This document shows positions 36,783 through 45,838 of a stretch of 64,000 nucleotides of DNA, one piece after another. Below the pieces are notes generated by a model that worked only from the letters and a program-made list of their open reading frames with translations, searched no databases and was not told the origin of the DNA. A program made the translations under genes and the position numbers. The stretch's first letter is position 1, and each line of letters opens with the position of its first letter. Origin of the DNA: Desulfosporosinus acididurans (lineage in GTDB: Bacteria > Bacillota > Desulfitobacteriia > Desulfitobacteriales > Desulfitobacteriaceae); the NCBI RefSeq assembly GCF_001029285.1, contig NZ_LDZY01000009.1, positions 62,001-126,000 of the forward strand. Reading direction: 5' to 3'.

Positions 36783-38168
36783 ATGACTCAACTAATAATA
36801 TCTAGATTACAGTTTGCAGTTACAACATCTTATCATTTCTTATTCGTACCCCTGACCTTAGGGCTTGGAGTTTTAGTTGCTCTGATGGAGACCTGGTACG
36901 TAAGAACAGGCAATGAAACCTATAAAAAAATGACTAAGTTTTGGGGCAAATTATTCCTGATCAATTTTGCCATGGGTGTTGTCACGGGCTTGGTTCAGGA
37001 GTTTCAATTCGGTATGAACTGGTCTGAGTATTCCCGCTTTGTCGGAGATATTTTCGGGGCACCTTTAGCCGTTGAAGCCTTGTTAGCTTTTTTCTTGGAA
37101 TCAACCTTTTTGGGTGTATGGGTTTTTGGCTGGGATAGATTGCCCAAAAAGGTACATTTGCTTAGTATCTGGTTAGTAGCTATATCTTCGAATTTATCAG
37201 CACTTTGGATCTTAATTGCCAACTCTTTTATGCAGGAGCCCGTAGGCTATGCTTTGCGTCATGGCCGGGCAGAAATGACAAGTTTCCTAGCTTTAGTGAC
37301 CAACCCACATGTATTCTATCAATTTCCTCATACCGTTTTAAGCGGTTTTGTTACTGCTGCCTTTTTCGTAATGGGAATTAGTGCTTATCATCTAATCAAA
37401 AAGAACCATCTGGACGTATTTCGCCGTTCTTTTCATATGGCCGTAGTTTTTGGAATAATTAGTACTTTCGGAGTTGCCGGTATTGGGCATTTACAAGGCA
37501 TGTATCTTGTTAAGGTTCAGCCTATGAAGATGGCTGCCGCGGAAGCACATTGGGAGACTGAAAATCCCGCCGGCTTGTTGGTTTTTGCCTCTATTGATGA
37601 ACAAGGGCATAAAAATACGTCTCAACTTGAAATTCCCGGCATGTTGAGTTTCCTTTCTTATGATAGGTTTACCGGGGAGGTTAAAGGAATTAATGAACTT
37701 CAGGCTGCCGATGTGCAGCAATATGGACCGGGAAACTATATTCCGCCCGTAACATCTCTGTTCTGGAGCTTTAGAATTATGCTTGCGGCCGGGATGTGGC
37801 TGGTTGTAATGTCTCTTTTAGGATTGTATTTCTATAAATCAAAACGCTTAGAGCAAAAGACTTGGTTCTTAAAGCTTTTACTTTTTACAATTCCCATTCC
37901 GTATATTGCCAATACCTCGGGTTGGTATATGGCAGAAGTCGGTCGTCAGCCCTGGATTGTTTATGGTCTGCAAAAAGTGGACGCGGCTGTTTCGACTTCC
38001 GTACCTGCGGCGTCAATGCTCATAGCCCTAATCGGTTTTGCACTGATCTATTCGATTTTAGCTATTGCCGATGTTTATCTCCTCGTTAAATTTATCAAAC
38101 AAGGTCCTGAAGAGGCAAGCCCGGAGGCACTGAATCATGAAATGAAGGGGGCGTCGTTATGGACTTAA
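36783..38168 (+). CDS. cydA: cytochrome bd quinol oxidase subunit I
   Basis: 461 residues from ATG 36783 (GGAGG 7 bp upstream; a GTG one codon earlier is too close). Integral membrane subunit binding hemes b558, b595 and d; reduces O2 to water. Start SRLQFAVTTSYHFLFVPLTL carries the heme-ligand His; FAMGVVTGLVQEFQFGMNW and the GWYMAEVGRQPW segment near residue 380 are conserved. The quinol (Q) loop is the short form. Eight-base-scale overlap with cydB and genes cydDC downstream make the full cyd locus; in a strict anaerobe it defends against oxygen. Confidence 0.96.
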   Translation: MTQLIISRLQFAVTTSYHFLFVPLTLGLGVLVALMETWYVRTGNETYKKMTKFWGKLFLINFAMGVVTGLVQEFQFGMNWSEYSRFVGDIFGAPLAVEALLAFFLESTFLGVWVFGWDRLPKKVHLLSIWLVAISSNLSALWILIANSFMQEPVGYALRHGRAEMTSFLALVTNPHVFYQFPHTVLSGFVTAAFFVMGISAYHLIKKNHLDVFRRSFHMAVVFGIISTFGVAGIGHLQGMYLVKVQPMKMAAAEAHWETENPAGLLVFASIDEQGHKNTSQLEIPGMLSFLSYDRFTGEVKGINELQAADVQQYGPGNYIPPVTSLFWSFRIMLAAGMWLVVMSLLGLYFYKSKRLEQKTWFLKLLLFTIPIPYIANTSGWYMAEVGRQPWIVYGLQKVDAAVSTSVPAASMLIALIGFALIYSILAIADVYLLVKFIKQGPEEASPEALNHEMKGASLWT

Positions 38169-39163
38169 ATAGTTTATGGTTTATCTTAATCGCTGTTTTG
38201 TTTGTCGGCTTCTTTTTCCTCGAAGGATTTGATTTTGGCGTAGGCATACTCTTGCCTATCCTAGGAAAGAATGATGTGGATCGCCGTCAAATTATTAATA
38301 CCATCGGTCCCCATTGGGATGGCAATGAAGTCTGGATGATTACGGCAGGGGGAGCTATATTTGCAGCGTTTCCCAATTGGTATGCTACCTTATTCAGCGG
38401 TTTTTTTCTCGCTTTGTTTTTAGTCTTAGTGGCCTTGATCATAAGGGGAGTGGCTTTTGAGTTTCGCAGCAGTCATTCAAGCGCCGGCTGGCGTACTTCT
38501 TGGGATTGGGCAATCTTCACGGGGAGTATCTTATCGGCAATTCTCTGGGGAGTTGCTGTAGCAAATCTCATTAAGGGAGTACCCATTGATGCGAAGATGC
38601 AATACGTCGGAACGTTCTTTGATCTGCTTTCTCCCTATACAATTATCGGCGGTTTAACGACACTTTTTGTTTTTGTCTTTCATGGTGCTTTGTTTCTTAG
38701 TCTTAAAACTACAGGGAAAATGGCTGAAAAAGCTGCGAAAACAGCCCGAAGTGTTGGCTTATTAGCTATTGTCATCGTCCTAATCATGGCGGGCTGCACG
38801 TACTTCCAAACAGGACTATTTTCCAGCCTGGGCGCCGGAATCACCTTATTATCCTCAGGTATTACTCTAGTACTTGCCAATGTCTTATTGCGTTCGCAAA
38901 AGGTGAAAGCTGCTTTTGTCCTGAATGGCTTGACAATCCTCTTATTTACTGTGGCAATGTTCTGGGGACTTTTCCCTCACGTTATGATTTCAAGTTTAAA
39001 TCCGAATTGGAGTTTGACAATCTATAATGCCTCATCCAGTCCTTATACTTTGAAAATCATGACCATCGTAGCGTTTACCATGGTTCCTATCGTCTTACTT
39101 TATCAAGGCTGGACTTATTGGGTTTTCCGTAAACGGGTTACTGAAAAAGACCTGCATTATTAA
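38159..39163 (+). CDS. cydB: cytochrome bd quinol oxidase subunit II
   Basis: 334 residues, about eight membrane helices. FFFLEGFDFGVGILLPILG near the N-terminus and GPHWDGNEVWMITAGGAIFAAFP (split around residues 50-72) are family hallmarks. Its ATG lies inside the last codons of cydA (10-base overlap), so the subunits are translated in step. Confidence 0.96.
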   Translation: MDLNSLWFILIAVLFVGFFFLEGFDFGVGILLPILGKNDVDRRQIINTIGPHWDGNEVWMITAGGAIFAAFPNWYATLFSGFFLALFLVLVALIIRGVAFEFRSSHSSAGWRTSWDWAIFTGSILSAILWGVAVANLIKGVPIDAKMQYVGTFFDLLSPYTIIGGLTTLFVFVFHGALFLSLKTTGKMAEKAAKTARSVGLLAIVIVLIMAGCTYFQTGLFSSLGAGITLLSSGITLVLANVLLRSQKVKAAFVLNGLTILLFTVAMFWGLFPHVMISSLNPNWSLTIYNASSSPYTLKIMTIVAFTMVPIVLLYQGWTYWVFRKRVTEKDLHY

Positions 39164-39172
39164 AAATAAGCC

Positions 39173-39247
39173 TGAGGGCCTGTTCTCCAAGGATTCCATT
39201 TTTTACTTCGACTGTGAATGCCTTGGAAAACTAAGCCCTCATTTTTT
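39173..39247 (+). terminator. terminator or attenuator between cydB and cydD
   Basis: TGAGGGC (39173) pairs with GCCCTCA (39235-39241) and an inner CTCCAAGG pairs with CCTTGGA; TTTTTT follows. cydD starts only 35 bp later, so partial read-through would lower CydDC relative to CydAB. Confidence 0.75.
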
Positions 39248-39282
39248 CGTCTAGTCATGCTAAGGTTTAGGAGATGAATGGC

Positions 39283-41028
39283 ATGTTTGATAAGCGATTA
39301 ATAAATGAAGGGAGGCAAGTGAAGGGGTACCTTATACTTACCGTTGGTCTGAGTGTCGGAATTTCACTCCTGGCCGTTGCCCAAGCTTGGTATTTTTCTC
39401 AGATTGTCGCTAAAGTATTTCTTGCTAAGGCGCCCTTTAAAGCTGTTGACCATGCTCTGGGTTTAATTTTGGCCATTGTCGTCGTTAAGGCTCTCTTTCA
39501 ATGGTCAAGCGAAGTATGTGCCCATGAAGCAGCCTTGCGTGTTAAAAGCGATTTGCGGCAGCGATTGCTGCAAAAGATATTTGCTTTAGGTCCTTTTTAT
39601 GTTCGGGGAGAAAAGAGCGGCGAAGTCATCTCAACTATTGTTGGCGGAACAGATGCTCTTGAAGATTATTTTGCCAAATATTTGCCTCAGCTTCTGATAG
39701 CGGTCGGTATCCCGCTGATCATCTTAGCCTTTGTTTTTCCCTTGGATTGGAAATCTGGGAGCATTCTTCTTTTAACAGGACCTCTGATTCCCATCTTTAT
39801 GGTGATGATTGGCAAATTAGCTGAGAAAAAGTCGTTACAGCAGTGGCAGCGTTTGAGTTGGATGAGCGGACATTTTCTGGATATCTTGCGCGGAATCACT
39901 ACTTTAAAACTATTTGGACGGGCTAAAGATCAGATTAGAGTTATTGCCAGGGTCAGTGAATCCTTTCGAGAGTCGACACTGAGTGTGCTGCGAATTGCCT
40001 TTTTATCGGCTCTGGTTCTTGAATTTTTGGCGACAATGAGTACTGCACTTGTTGCAGTCGCTATTGGCTTAAGACTTGTTTACGGTACACTTTCTTTCTC
40101 TTCCGGGTTGTTTCTTTTATTGCTGGCCCCTGAATTTTATACTCCTTTAAGAACACTTGGCTTAAATTTTCATGCTGGACTATCCGGAGTAAATGCTGCT
40201 GACAGAATTTTTGAGATTTTAAACGTTCCTCAGCCAAATCTTAGCATCGAGCCTAATTCCGATACCCGCCATTCAAGGATTTTGGCAGACGATTATCAAA
40301 TTAAGTTTGACCATGTTACCTTAACCTACGAGCAGGAGGATACTCCGGCATTACAAGATATCACTGTATCTTTGAATTGCCGGGAAACTATTGCCCTTGT
40401 CGGCCCCAGCGGGGCAGGGAAGACCTCTTTGGTTCAACTTGTAATGGGCTTTATTCAGCCTTCAGAAGGTCAAATTTCTATCAACGGAGAGCTGCTTCAG
40501 ACCATCTCACCCAATATATGGCGAGAACAGATTGGCTATGTTTCTCAAAATCCCTATCTCTTTGCCGGCAGCATTTTAGAAAATATTACTCTCGGAAAAC
40601 CCGAAGCGACTATGAACGAGATCATCAAGGCGGCGGAGAGCGCCAATGCTCACAATTTTATAATGACATTTCCCCGCGGGTACCACACAATCCTGGGTGA
40701 GGGTGGGTATCGTTTAAGTGGAGGTCAAGCTCAAAGAATTGCCATGGCGAGGATTTTTTTAAAAAATCCTCCGCTGCTTATCTTCGATGAACCGACGTCT
40801 TCTTTAGACCTCGTGAGTGAAAAGGCTGTTCAGGAAGCTCTCTGGAATTTAGCTCAAGGGAAGACCAGCATTATCATCGCTCATCGGCTTAATACCATTC
40901 GGCAGGCAAATCGAATTCTTGTCTTGGATCAAGGCCGCATCGTTGAAGAGGGAAACCATGATGGTTTAATGATAAAACGAGGGCTGTATTATCAGCTTGT
41001 TCAGAAAGCAAGAGGGCTCTCATTATGA
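39283..41028 (+). CDS. cydD: thiol reductant ABC exporter, CydD subunit
   Basis: 581 residues from ATG 39283, 9 bp after TTTAGGAG; an ATG at 39274 directly abuts that site. Fused membrane domain (six helices) and ATPase domain: Walker A GPSGAGKTSL (about residue 374), signature LSGGQAQRIA, Walker B LLIFDEPTSS. CydDC exports glutathione or cysteine and is needed to assemble cytochrome bd. ATGA overlap with cydC. Confidence 0.94.
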   Translation: MFDKRLINEGRQVKGYLILTVGLSVGISLLAVAQAWYFSQIVAKVFLAKAPFKAVDHALGLILAIVVVKALFQWSSEVCAHEAALRVKSDLRQRLLQKIFALGPFYVRGEKSGEVISTIVGGTDALEDYFAKYLPQLLIAVGIPLIILAFVFPLDWKSGSILLLTGPLIPIFMVMIGKLAEKKSLQQWQRLSWMSGHFLDILRGITTLKLFGRAKDQIRVIARVSESFRESTLSVLRIAFLSALVLEFLATMSTALVAVAIGLRLVYGTLSFSSGLFLLLLAPEFYTPLRTLGLNFHAGLSGVNAADRIFEILNVPQPNLSIEPNSDTRHSRILADDYQIKFDHVTLTYEQEDTPALQDITVSLNCRETIALVGPSGAGKTSLVQLVMGFIQPSEGQISINGELLQTISPNIWREQIGYVSQNPYLFAGSILENITLGKPEATMNEIIKAAESANAHNFIMTFPRGYHTILGEGGYRLSGGQAQRIAMARIFLKNPPLLIFDEPTSSLDLVSEKAVQEALWNLAQGKTSIIIAHRLNTIRQANRILVLDQGRIVEEGNHDGLMIKRGLYYQLVQKARGLSL

Positions 41029-42752
41029 AAAGACTAATCTGGTTAATTCGTTTGCTGATTCCTTATTGGCCAAGAATACTGTTAGCCCTGGTCTTAAGCG
41101 TGTTTACTGTTACCAGTCATATTGGTTTAATGGCTGCGTCCGCTTATCTTTTGGCTCGAGCTGCTCTGCATCCTCCCATTCTGGATTTGATGGTAACCAT
41201 CGTAGGAGTGCGCTTTTTCGGGCTATCGCGCGCTGTCTTCCGTTATCTGGAGCGTTATTTGTCCCATGATGTGACGTTTCGTGTTTTAAGCCGAATTCGG
41301 GTAACGTTTTATGAACAAATAGAGCCCCTTGCTCCGGCTCGTTTAAGCAACTACCGCAGTGCTGATCTTTTAAGCCGAATTGTTGGGGACGTGGAGACAC
41401 AGCAGAATTTTTATCTTCGAGTTTTTGCTCCGCCTCTGGTAGCTTTCCTGGTTTTGCTGGGATATGGAGTTTTTTTAGCGAGGTTCGATATTCGTTTTTC
41501 CTATATTCTTGCTGCCGGTTTCTTAATGGCAGGTCTATTACTGCCTTGGTTAATTAAGATACTGGGGAGGGGTATCTCAACTCGGATTATCTCCCTTAAA
41601 GCAGAATTAAATACCCAAGTTGCTGACGGCCTGTTGGGAATGACCGAACTGTTATCTTATAATCAGGTCAGTAAACACTTGCACAAAATTGAACGGACAA
41701 GTAACAAGATAATCGAGCATGAGCGTAAACTCGTGAAGCTTTCAGCACTTTCCTCATCACTGATGGGATTGATTGCCAATCTTGGCATGCTGTCTGTCCT
41801 TGTCTGGGGAATTCTGCTTGTGGAAGCAGGGAGGTTAAAGGGAGTTGATTTAGGAATGTTGGCTCTTGGAACGTTAAGCAGCTTCGAAGCAATTTTCCCC
41901 CTAGCCATGCTCCCTAACTATTGTGAAGAAAACCTTGCGGCGGCTGATCGTTTGTTAGAGCTAATAGAGAACAAACACGAGCTAAATGACAAGGGCGATC
42001 TTCTTCCCCCAGGAAATAATTTGGATTTACGTTTCCAAGATGTGAGTTTTCGTTATAACCAAGATGAACCTTGGGTTCTGAAAGATCTGTCTTTGGCCAT
42101 TTCAGAGGGAAGCAAAACGGCAATCGTTGGACCGAGCGGAGTGGGCAAAACCAGTATCATTAACCTTGTCTTAAGATTTTGGGAACCTGAGAAGGGCAAA
42201 ATATTCTTGGCTGAACATTCGTTGCCGGAATATGATTTAGAACGACTGAGGGACTTATTCGCAGTCGTTTCTCAACAGACCTATCTTTTTAATGCAACGA
42301 TTAAGGAAAATCTTCTTCTGGCCAAACCATCGGCCACAGATCAGGAACTGATTGAGGTTGCTCAACAGGCCCAGCTCCACGAGTTCATCCTGTCCTTACC
42401 CCAAGGCTATGATAGTTATGTCGGTGAAGGAGGTTTAAAACTTTCCGGCGGGCAGAGGCAGCGTTTAGCTATTGCCCGTGTCTTACTAAAGAATGCACCG
42501 CTCATAATTCTAGACGAAGCATTTGCAAGCCTTGATTCGCTTACTGAAAGCGAGGTGCAAAGGGAAGTCTTTCATCTTCTGGAGGAGCGAACAATAATAT
42601 TGATAACTCACAACATCTTAGGTCTAGAGAGCATGGACGAGATTATGCTGCTCGGCAACGGAAGAGTAATTGAACAGGGGACGCATACAGAGCTCCTTCA
42701 ATTCGAGGGGGAATATAATGAGTTATGGAATCGAGCAAGATTTGTTAGTTAG
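41025..42752 (+). CDS. cydC: thiol reductant ABC exporter, CydC subunit
   Basis: 575 residues, half-transporter partner of CydD. Six helices, then Walker A GPSGVGKTSI (about residue 367), signature LSGGQRQRLA and Walker B LIILDEAFAS. Translationally coupled to cydD. It closes the cyd locus; a repeat fragment follows 36 bp later. Confidence 0.94.
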   Translation: MKRLIWLIRLLIPYWPRILLALVLSVFTVTSHIGLMAASAYLLARAALHPPILDLMVTIVGVRFFGLSRAVFRYLERYLSHDVTFRVLSRIRVTFYEQIEPLAPARLSNYRSADLLSRIVGDVETQQNFYLRVFAPPLVAFLVLLGYGVFLARFDIRFSYILAAGFLMAGLLLPWLIKILGRGISTRIISLKAELNTQVADGLLGMTELLSYNQVSKHLHKIERTSNKIIEHERKLVKLSALSSSLMGLIANLGMLSVLVWGILLVEAGRLKGVDLGMLALGTLSSFEAIFPLAMLPNYCEENLAAADRLLELIENKHELNDKGDLLPPGNNLDLRFQDVSFRYNQDEPWVLKDLSLAISEGSKTAIVGPSGVGKTSIINLVLRFWEPEKGKIFLAEHSLPEYDLERLRDLFAVVSQQTYLFNATIKENLLLAKPSATDQELIEVAQQAQLHEFILSLPQGYDSYVGEGGLKLSGGQRQRLAIARVLLKNAPLIILDEAFASLDSLTESEVQREVFHLLEERTIILITHNILGLESMDEIMLLGNGRVIEQGTHTELLQFEGEYNELWNRARFVS

Positions 42753-42787
42753 CCCATAATAAATGCTAATGCCCTGAAGGATGGGCT

Positions 42788-42845
42788 TTACTCCCACCGA
42801 AGCAAGGTATGGGAACTACTCCCACTTGAAGTGGGAGTTTCATGA
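42788..42845 (-). repeat. dispersed palindromic repeat, partial (copy R10)
   Basis: CTTTACTCCCACCGAAGC, then CTACTCCCACTTGAAGTGGG AGTTTC, reverse orientation; the TTCAGCTAAAGCTGAA end is lost. Confidence 0.65.
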
Positions 42846-42931
42846 GTTAGTTAATTTGCTGAAAAATTATCTCCTGGAGATTAAAAGAGCTGCCAATTCT
42901 TAACAAAAGAAACTGACAGCAGGGAACCCGA

Positions 42932-44260
42932 TTAGTCCTCAATATTACTTTCATTCTGTTCTAAGAGTAGGTTTGTTTCATTTACTGGCAACGATTGAAC
43001 AGTTTTAAGTTTTCGTACAATAGTGCGTGATTTTTTCGTTGCCGAATCAATAGTATTACTTGCTTCTTGAAGCTTTTTCTGGGTTTTCTCAAGGATCTCC
43101 ACAAATTTTCCAAATTCCGTTTTGACTGCACCCAAGAGGTTCCAAACCTCACTCGATCGTTTTTCAATGGCTAAGGTTCTGAAGCCCATCTGTAGACTGT
43201 TAAGAAGTGCAGCGAGGGTCGTTGGACCGGTGATGATCACCTTATATTCGCGCTGCAGGAATTCACATAAACCTGGGCGCCGCAAAACTTCGGCATATAA
43301 GCCTTCAATAGGCAGAAACATGATGCCGAAATCCGTTGTGTGGGGCGGATCGATATATTTATCATGAATACTTTTACCTTCTGACTTAAGGCGATTCTCC
43401 AGAGATTTAGCCAACTCTTCAACCCGCGGGACATTTACCTGTTCTTGTGCTTCCAGCAATCGTTCATAGTCCTCCAAGGGAAATTTGGCATCAATGGGTA
43501 ACCAAAGGATACTATCCTGATCATCCCGTGACGGTAATTTAAGGGCAAATTCAACGCGGTCATTACTTCCGAGCTTTGTCGGGACATTGGTTGCATATTG
43601 TTCGGGAGTAAGGATTTGTTCAAGTAAATTCCCCAGTTGAATCTCACCCATAATGCCTCTCGTTTTTACATTGGTTAAGACTTTCTTTAAATCTCCAACA
43701 CCGGAGGCTAACGTCTGCATTTCCCCAAGCCCTTTATAGACGGCTTCAAGCCGCTCACTGACTAATTTAAAGGATTCTCCCAGTCGCTGTTCAAGGGTAG
43801 CGCTGAGTTTCTCATCGACGGTGGCGCGCATCTGGTCTAATTTATGAGCGTTATCCTGTTGAATCTGTGTAAGCCGTTCTTCGACAGTATGACGCAGGCG
43901 TTCCAATTTTAAATCAGTGGTTTTTGTTAGCGAGCCTAACTGATCTGAAAAAATATCCAACTGATTACGCTGGAGGGAAGCAATCTCCGCCATACGCGTC
44001 AAAACTGAATCGTTGAAGGAATGAAGCGTTTGGCTTAGTTCTTCCCGCACCTGACGTGCGTTGAGCATTGATTCTTCGCGATTTTTAGAGATTTCACCAT
44101 GAACTAAGCGCTCGCTGCGTTCAAGGCCCTTCTCCAATACCTCGAATTTCCCCTGGAAATGGTTCATTGAATTTTGAGAAGAGCGAAAGAGTAAGAGAAT
44201 AAGTAAGAGTAACGAAATACTTGCCAGAACTATTAAAGTCATAAGTAAAGGATCTCCCAT
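42932..44260 (-). CDS. rmuC: DNA recombination protein RmuC family
   Basis: 442 residues from ATG 44260, with AGGAGG 8 bp upstream; the frame runs 38 codons further without support. One N-terminal membrane helix (about residues 5-24), a long coiled coil (about 30-190), then the RmuC nuclease-like core: LKKVLTNVKTRGIMGEIQLG, FALKLPSRDDQDSILWLPID (containing the PD-like acidic residues) and the conserved VIITGPTTLAALLNSLQMGF. It is thought to limit inversions or process DNA. Single gene on the minus strand. Confidence 0.93.
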   Translation of the reverse strand: MGDPLLMTLIVLASISLLLLILLLFRSSQNSMNHFQGKFEVLEKGLERSERLVHGEISKNREESMLNARQVREELSQTLHSFNDSVLTRMAEIASLQRNQLDIFSDQLGSLTKTTDLKLERLRHTVEERLTQIQQDNAHKLDQMRATVDEKLSATLEQRLGESFKLVSERLEAVYKGLGEMQTLASGVGDLKKVLTNVKTRGIMGEIQLGNLLEQILTPEQYATNVPTKLGSNDRVEFALKLPSRDDQDSILWLPIDAKFPLEDYERLLEAQEQVNVPRVEELAKSLENRLKSEGKSIHDKYIDPPHTTDFGIMFLPIEGLYAEVLRRPGLCEFLQREYKVIITGPTTLAALLNSLQMGFRTLAIEKRSSEVWNLLGAVKTEFGKFVEILEKTQKKLQEASNTIDSATKKSRTIVRKLKTVQSLPVNETNLLLEQNESNIED

Positions 44261-44544
44261 TAAAATGCCTCCTAAGTTTAAATCTATAATTACAATAACA
44301 CACTTAAAAGACATTTCGCTGTTTATCTCGTATATTTGTGATTTCAACACCTTCGCATTCCAGGTTTCGTCCATTCACTTATGCGGGAGTTCCGCAAAAC
44401 CTCTGAGAAATACCTCAAGTCTACCGCCGGTCATGGACGATCAAGTGTCTCTGTAGCTTTCAAACAAATCGAAAATCATGGTTTGACCGAGCTCAAAGAG
44501 TTGACTTTCGATTTCGAGCGTGTTAAGTTTTAAAAAAGCATATA

Positions 44545-44640
44545 GAGCGGGGGAGCTGGAAAGGCCGGCTGAGATTTAGACCCTGGAAAGTCTAGGACCC
44601 TATAAACCTGATCTGGATAATGCCAGCGTAGGTAAGCAGT
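44545..44640 (+). promoter_or_regulatory. TPP riboswitch (THI box)
   Basis: The aptamer core is plain: GGCTGAGAT, ACCCT at the turn, then AACCTGATCTGGATAATGCC and GCGTAGG. Binding thiamine pyrophosphate would favour the terminator at 44663-44700, repressing thiD. Confidence 0.95.
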
Positions 44641-44662
44641 TACTCTTACGGTTTAAATAATT

Positions 44663-44700
44663 AAGAGCTTAACTCCTATTCTGGAGATAGGCTCTTTTTA
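44663..44700 (+). terminator. expression-platform terminator of the TPP riboswitch
   Basis: AAGAGC...GCTCTT stem with an inner ACTCC/GGAG pairing, then TTTTTAT. Confidence 0.8.
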
Positions 44701-44708
44701 TATGAAAG

Positions 44709-44827
44709 AGTGAACTCGTTCAGCTAAAGCTGAACATCGGGGCTTCGGTGGGGGACTCTACCCCCACCGAAGCGGAGAACGGGGGCCACTCCCACTTGTA
44801 GAAGTGGGAGTCTCACGATTAGATGAA
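44709..44827 (-). repeat. dispersed palindromic repeat, short form, complete (copy R11)
   Basis: Reverse orientation, from AGTGAACTCGTTCAGC to GTGGGAGTCTCACGATTAGA. It lies exactly between the riboswitch terminator and the thiD ribosome site, so the thiD mRNA must carry it. Confidence 0.88.
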
Positions 44828-44846
44828 AAATCATGGGGGGAGAACA

Positions 44847-45650
44847 ATGAAAAAAGCGCTTACAATTGCCGGCTCAGACAGTAGTGGTGGAGCAGGAATT
44901 CAAGCCGATCTCAAAACCTTTTCCGCACATGGCATTTTTGGCATGAGCGTTATTACCGCCGTCACGGCTCAAAACACACAAGGAGTTTTTGCCGTTCAAG
45001 ATATTTCCAGAGAGATGATAGCAGCTCAAATTAAGGCGATTTTTGAAGATATTGAGGTCGATGGTCTCAAAATCGGCATGGTTTCTCAAATTTCCTCTAT
45101 TGAGGTCATTGCCGAATCTCTAAAAAACTATTCTCCGCAGAACGTTGTGCTGGATCCAGTCATGGTATCAAAAAGCGGTTACCATTTGTTAAATCCAGAA
45201 GCCGAGGAGACGCTTATTCGTAAGCTTTTACCCTTAGCGACCGTCGTAACACCTAATATTCCGGAAGCAGAAGTGATGACGAAAATGTCAATTCGTAATC
45301 TTCCCCAGATGGAAGCGGCTGCTAAAATAATTCGCCAAATGGGAGCTAAGAATGTTCTTCTTAAAGGCGGACACCTGGAGGATGATTCAATAGATATTCT
45401 CTATAATGGTCAAGGCTTTGAGTATTATGCTTCAAAACGAATTGTGACAAAGAATACCCATGGAACTGGCTGTACTCTTTCTTCAGCTATAACTTCTAAC
45501 CTTGCCCTGGGCTATTCTCTTGACGAAGCTGTTTCTCGTGCTAAAGAATACATTTCCGCAGCGATTGAACACTCTTTAGAGATTGGCAAAGGTGTTGGAC
45601 CGACTCATCACTTTTATGAGTTGTATAAGAAAGCGGGAATGATGAACTGA
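44847..45650 (+). CDS. thiD: hydroxymethylpyrimidine/phosphomethylpyrimidine kinase
   Basis: 267 residues from ATG 44847, with GGGGGGAG 5 bp upstream. Ribokinase-fold enzyme making HMP-PP for thiamine synthesis. Start KALTIAGSDSSGGAGIQADLK, the DPVMVSKSGYHLL region (about residue 105) and the anion-hole motif NTHGTGCTLSSA (about 207-218) are all present. Controlled by the TPP riboswitch upstream. A terminator follows. Confidence 0.96.
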   Translation: MKKALTIAGSDSSGGAGIQADLKTFSAHGIFGMSVITAVTAQNTQGVFAVQDISREMIAAQIKAIFEDIEVDGLKIGMVSQISSIEVIAESLKNYSPQNVVLDPVMVSKSGYHLLNPEAEETLIRKLLPLATVVTPNIPEAEVMTKMSIRNLPQMEAAAKIIRQMGAKNVLLKGGHLEDDSIDILYNGQGFEYYASKRIVTKNTHGTGCTLSSAITSNLALGYSLDEAVSRAKEYISAAIEHSLEIGKGVGPTHHFYELYKKAGMMN

Positions 45651-45680
45651 AGGTTAAGCATTAGTTCAAGATTTAGACGA

Positions 45681-45712
45681 CAAATCAGAAAAGTGATTTG
45701 TTTTATGTTTTT
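45681..45712 (+). terminator. terminator after thiD
   Basis: CAAATCA/TGATTTG hairpin, loop GAAAAG, followed by TTTTATGTTTTTT. Confidence 0.75.
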
Positions 45713-45751
45713 TGGAATCTTAAGCTCTGGGTAAGAGACTCCGGATTAAAC

Positions 45752-45780
45752 TTGTACAGTTTTAGAGGGTGCGTTATACT
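45752..45780 (+). promoter_or_regulatory. sigma-A type promoter of the SDR gene
   Basis: TTGTAC at 45752-45757, 17-bp spacer, TATACT at 45775-45780; the ATG is 58 bp further on. Confidence 0.6.
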
Positions 45781-45838
45781 AGAATTCAATATTTAAAATT
45801 TCTATAATACAGAACTAAGACGTAGAGGAGGAGTTTGA

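Noticed and set aside
44381-44533. 50-codon frame upstream of the TPP riboswitch
   Set aside because: Lacks a ribosome site and any recognised family; it may be a gene remnant but the evidence is too thin.
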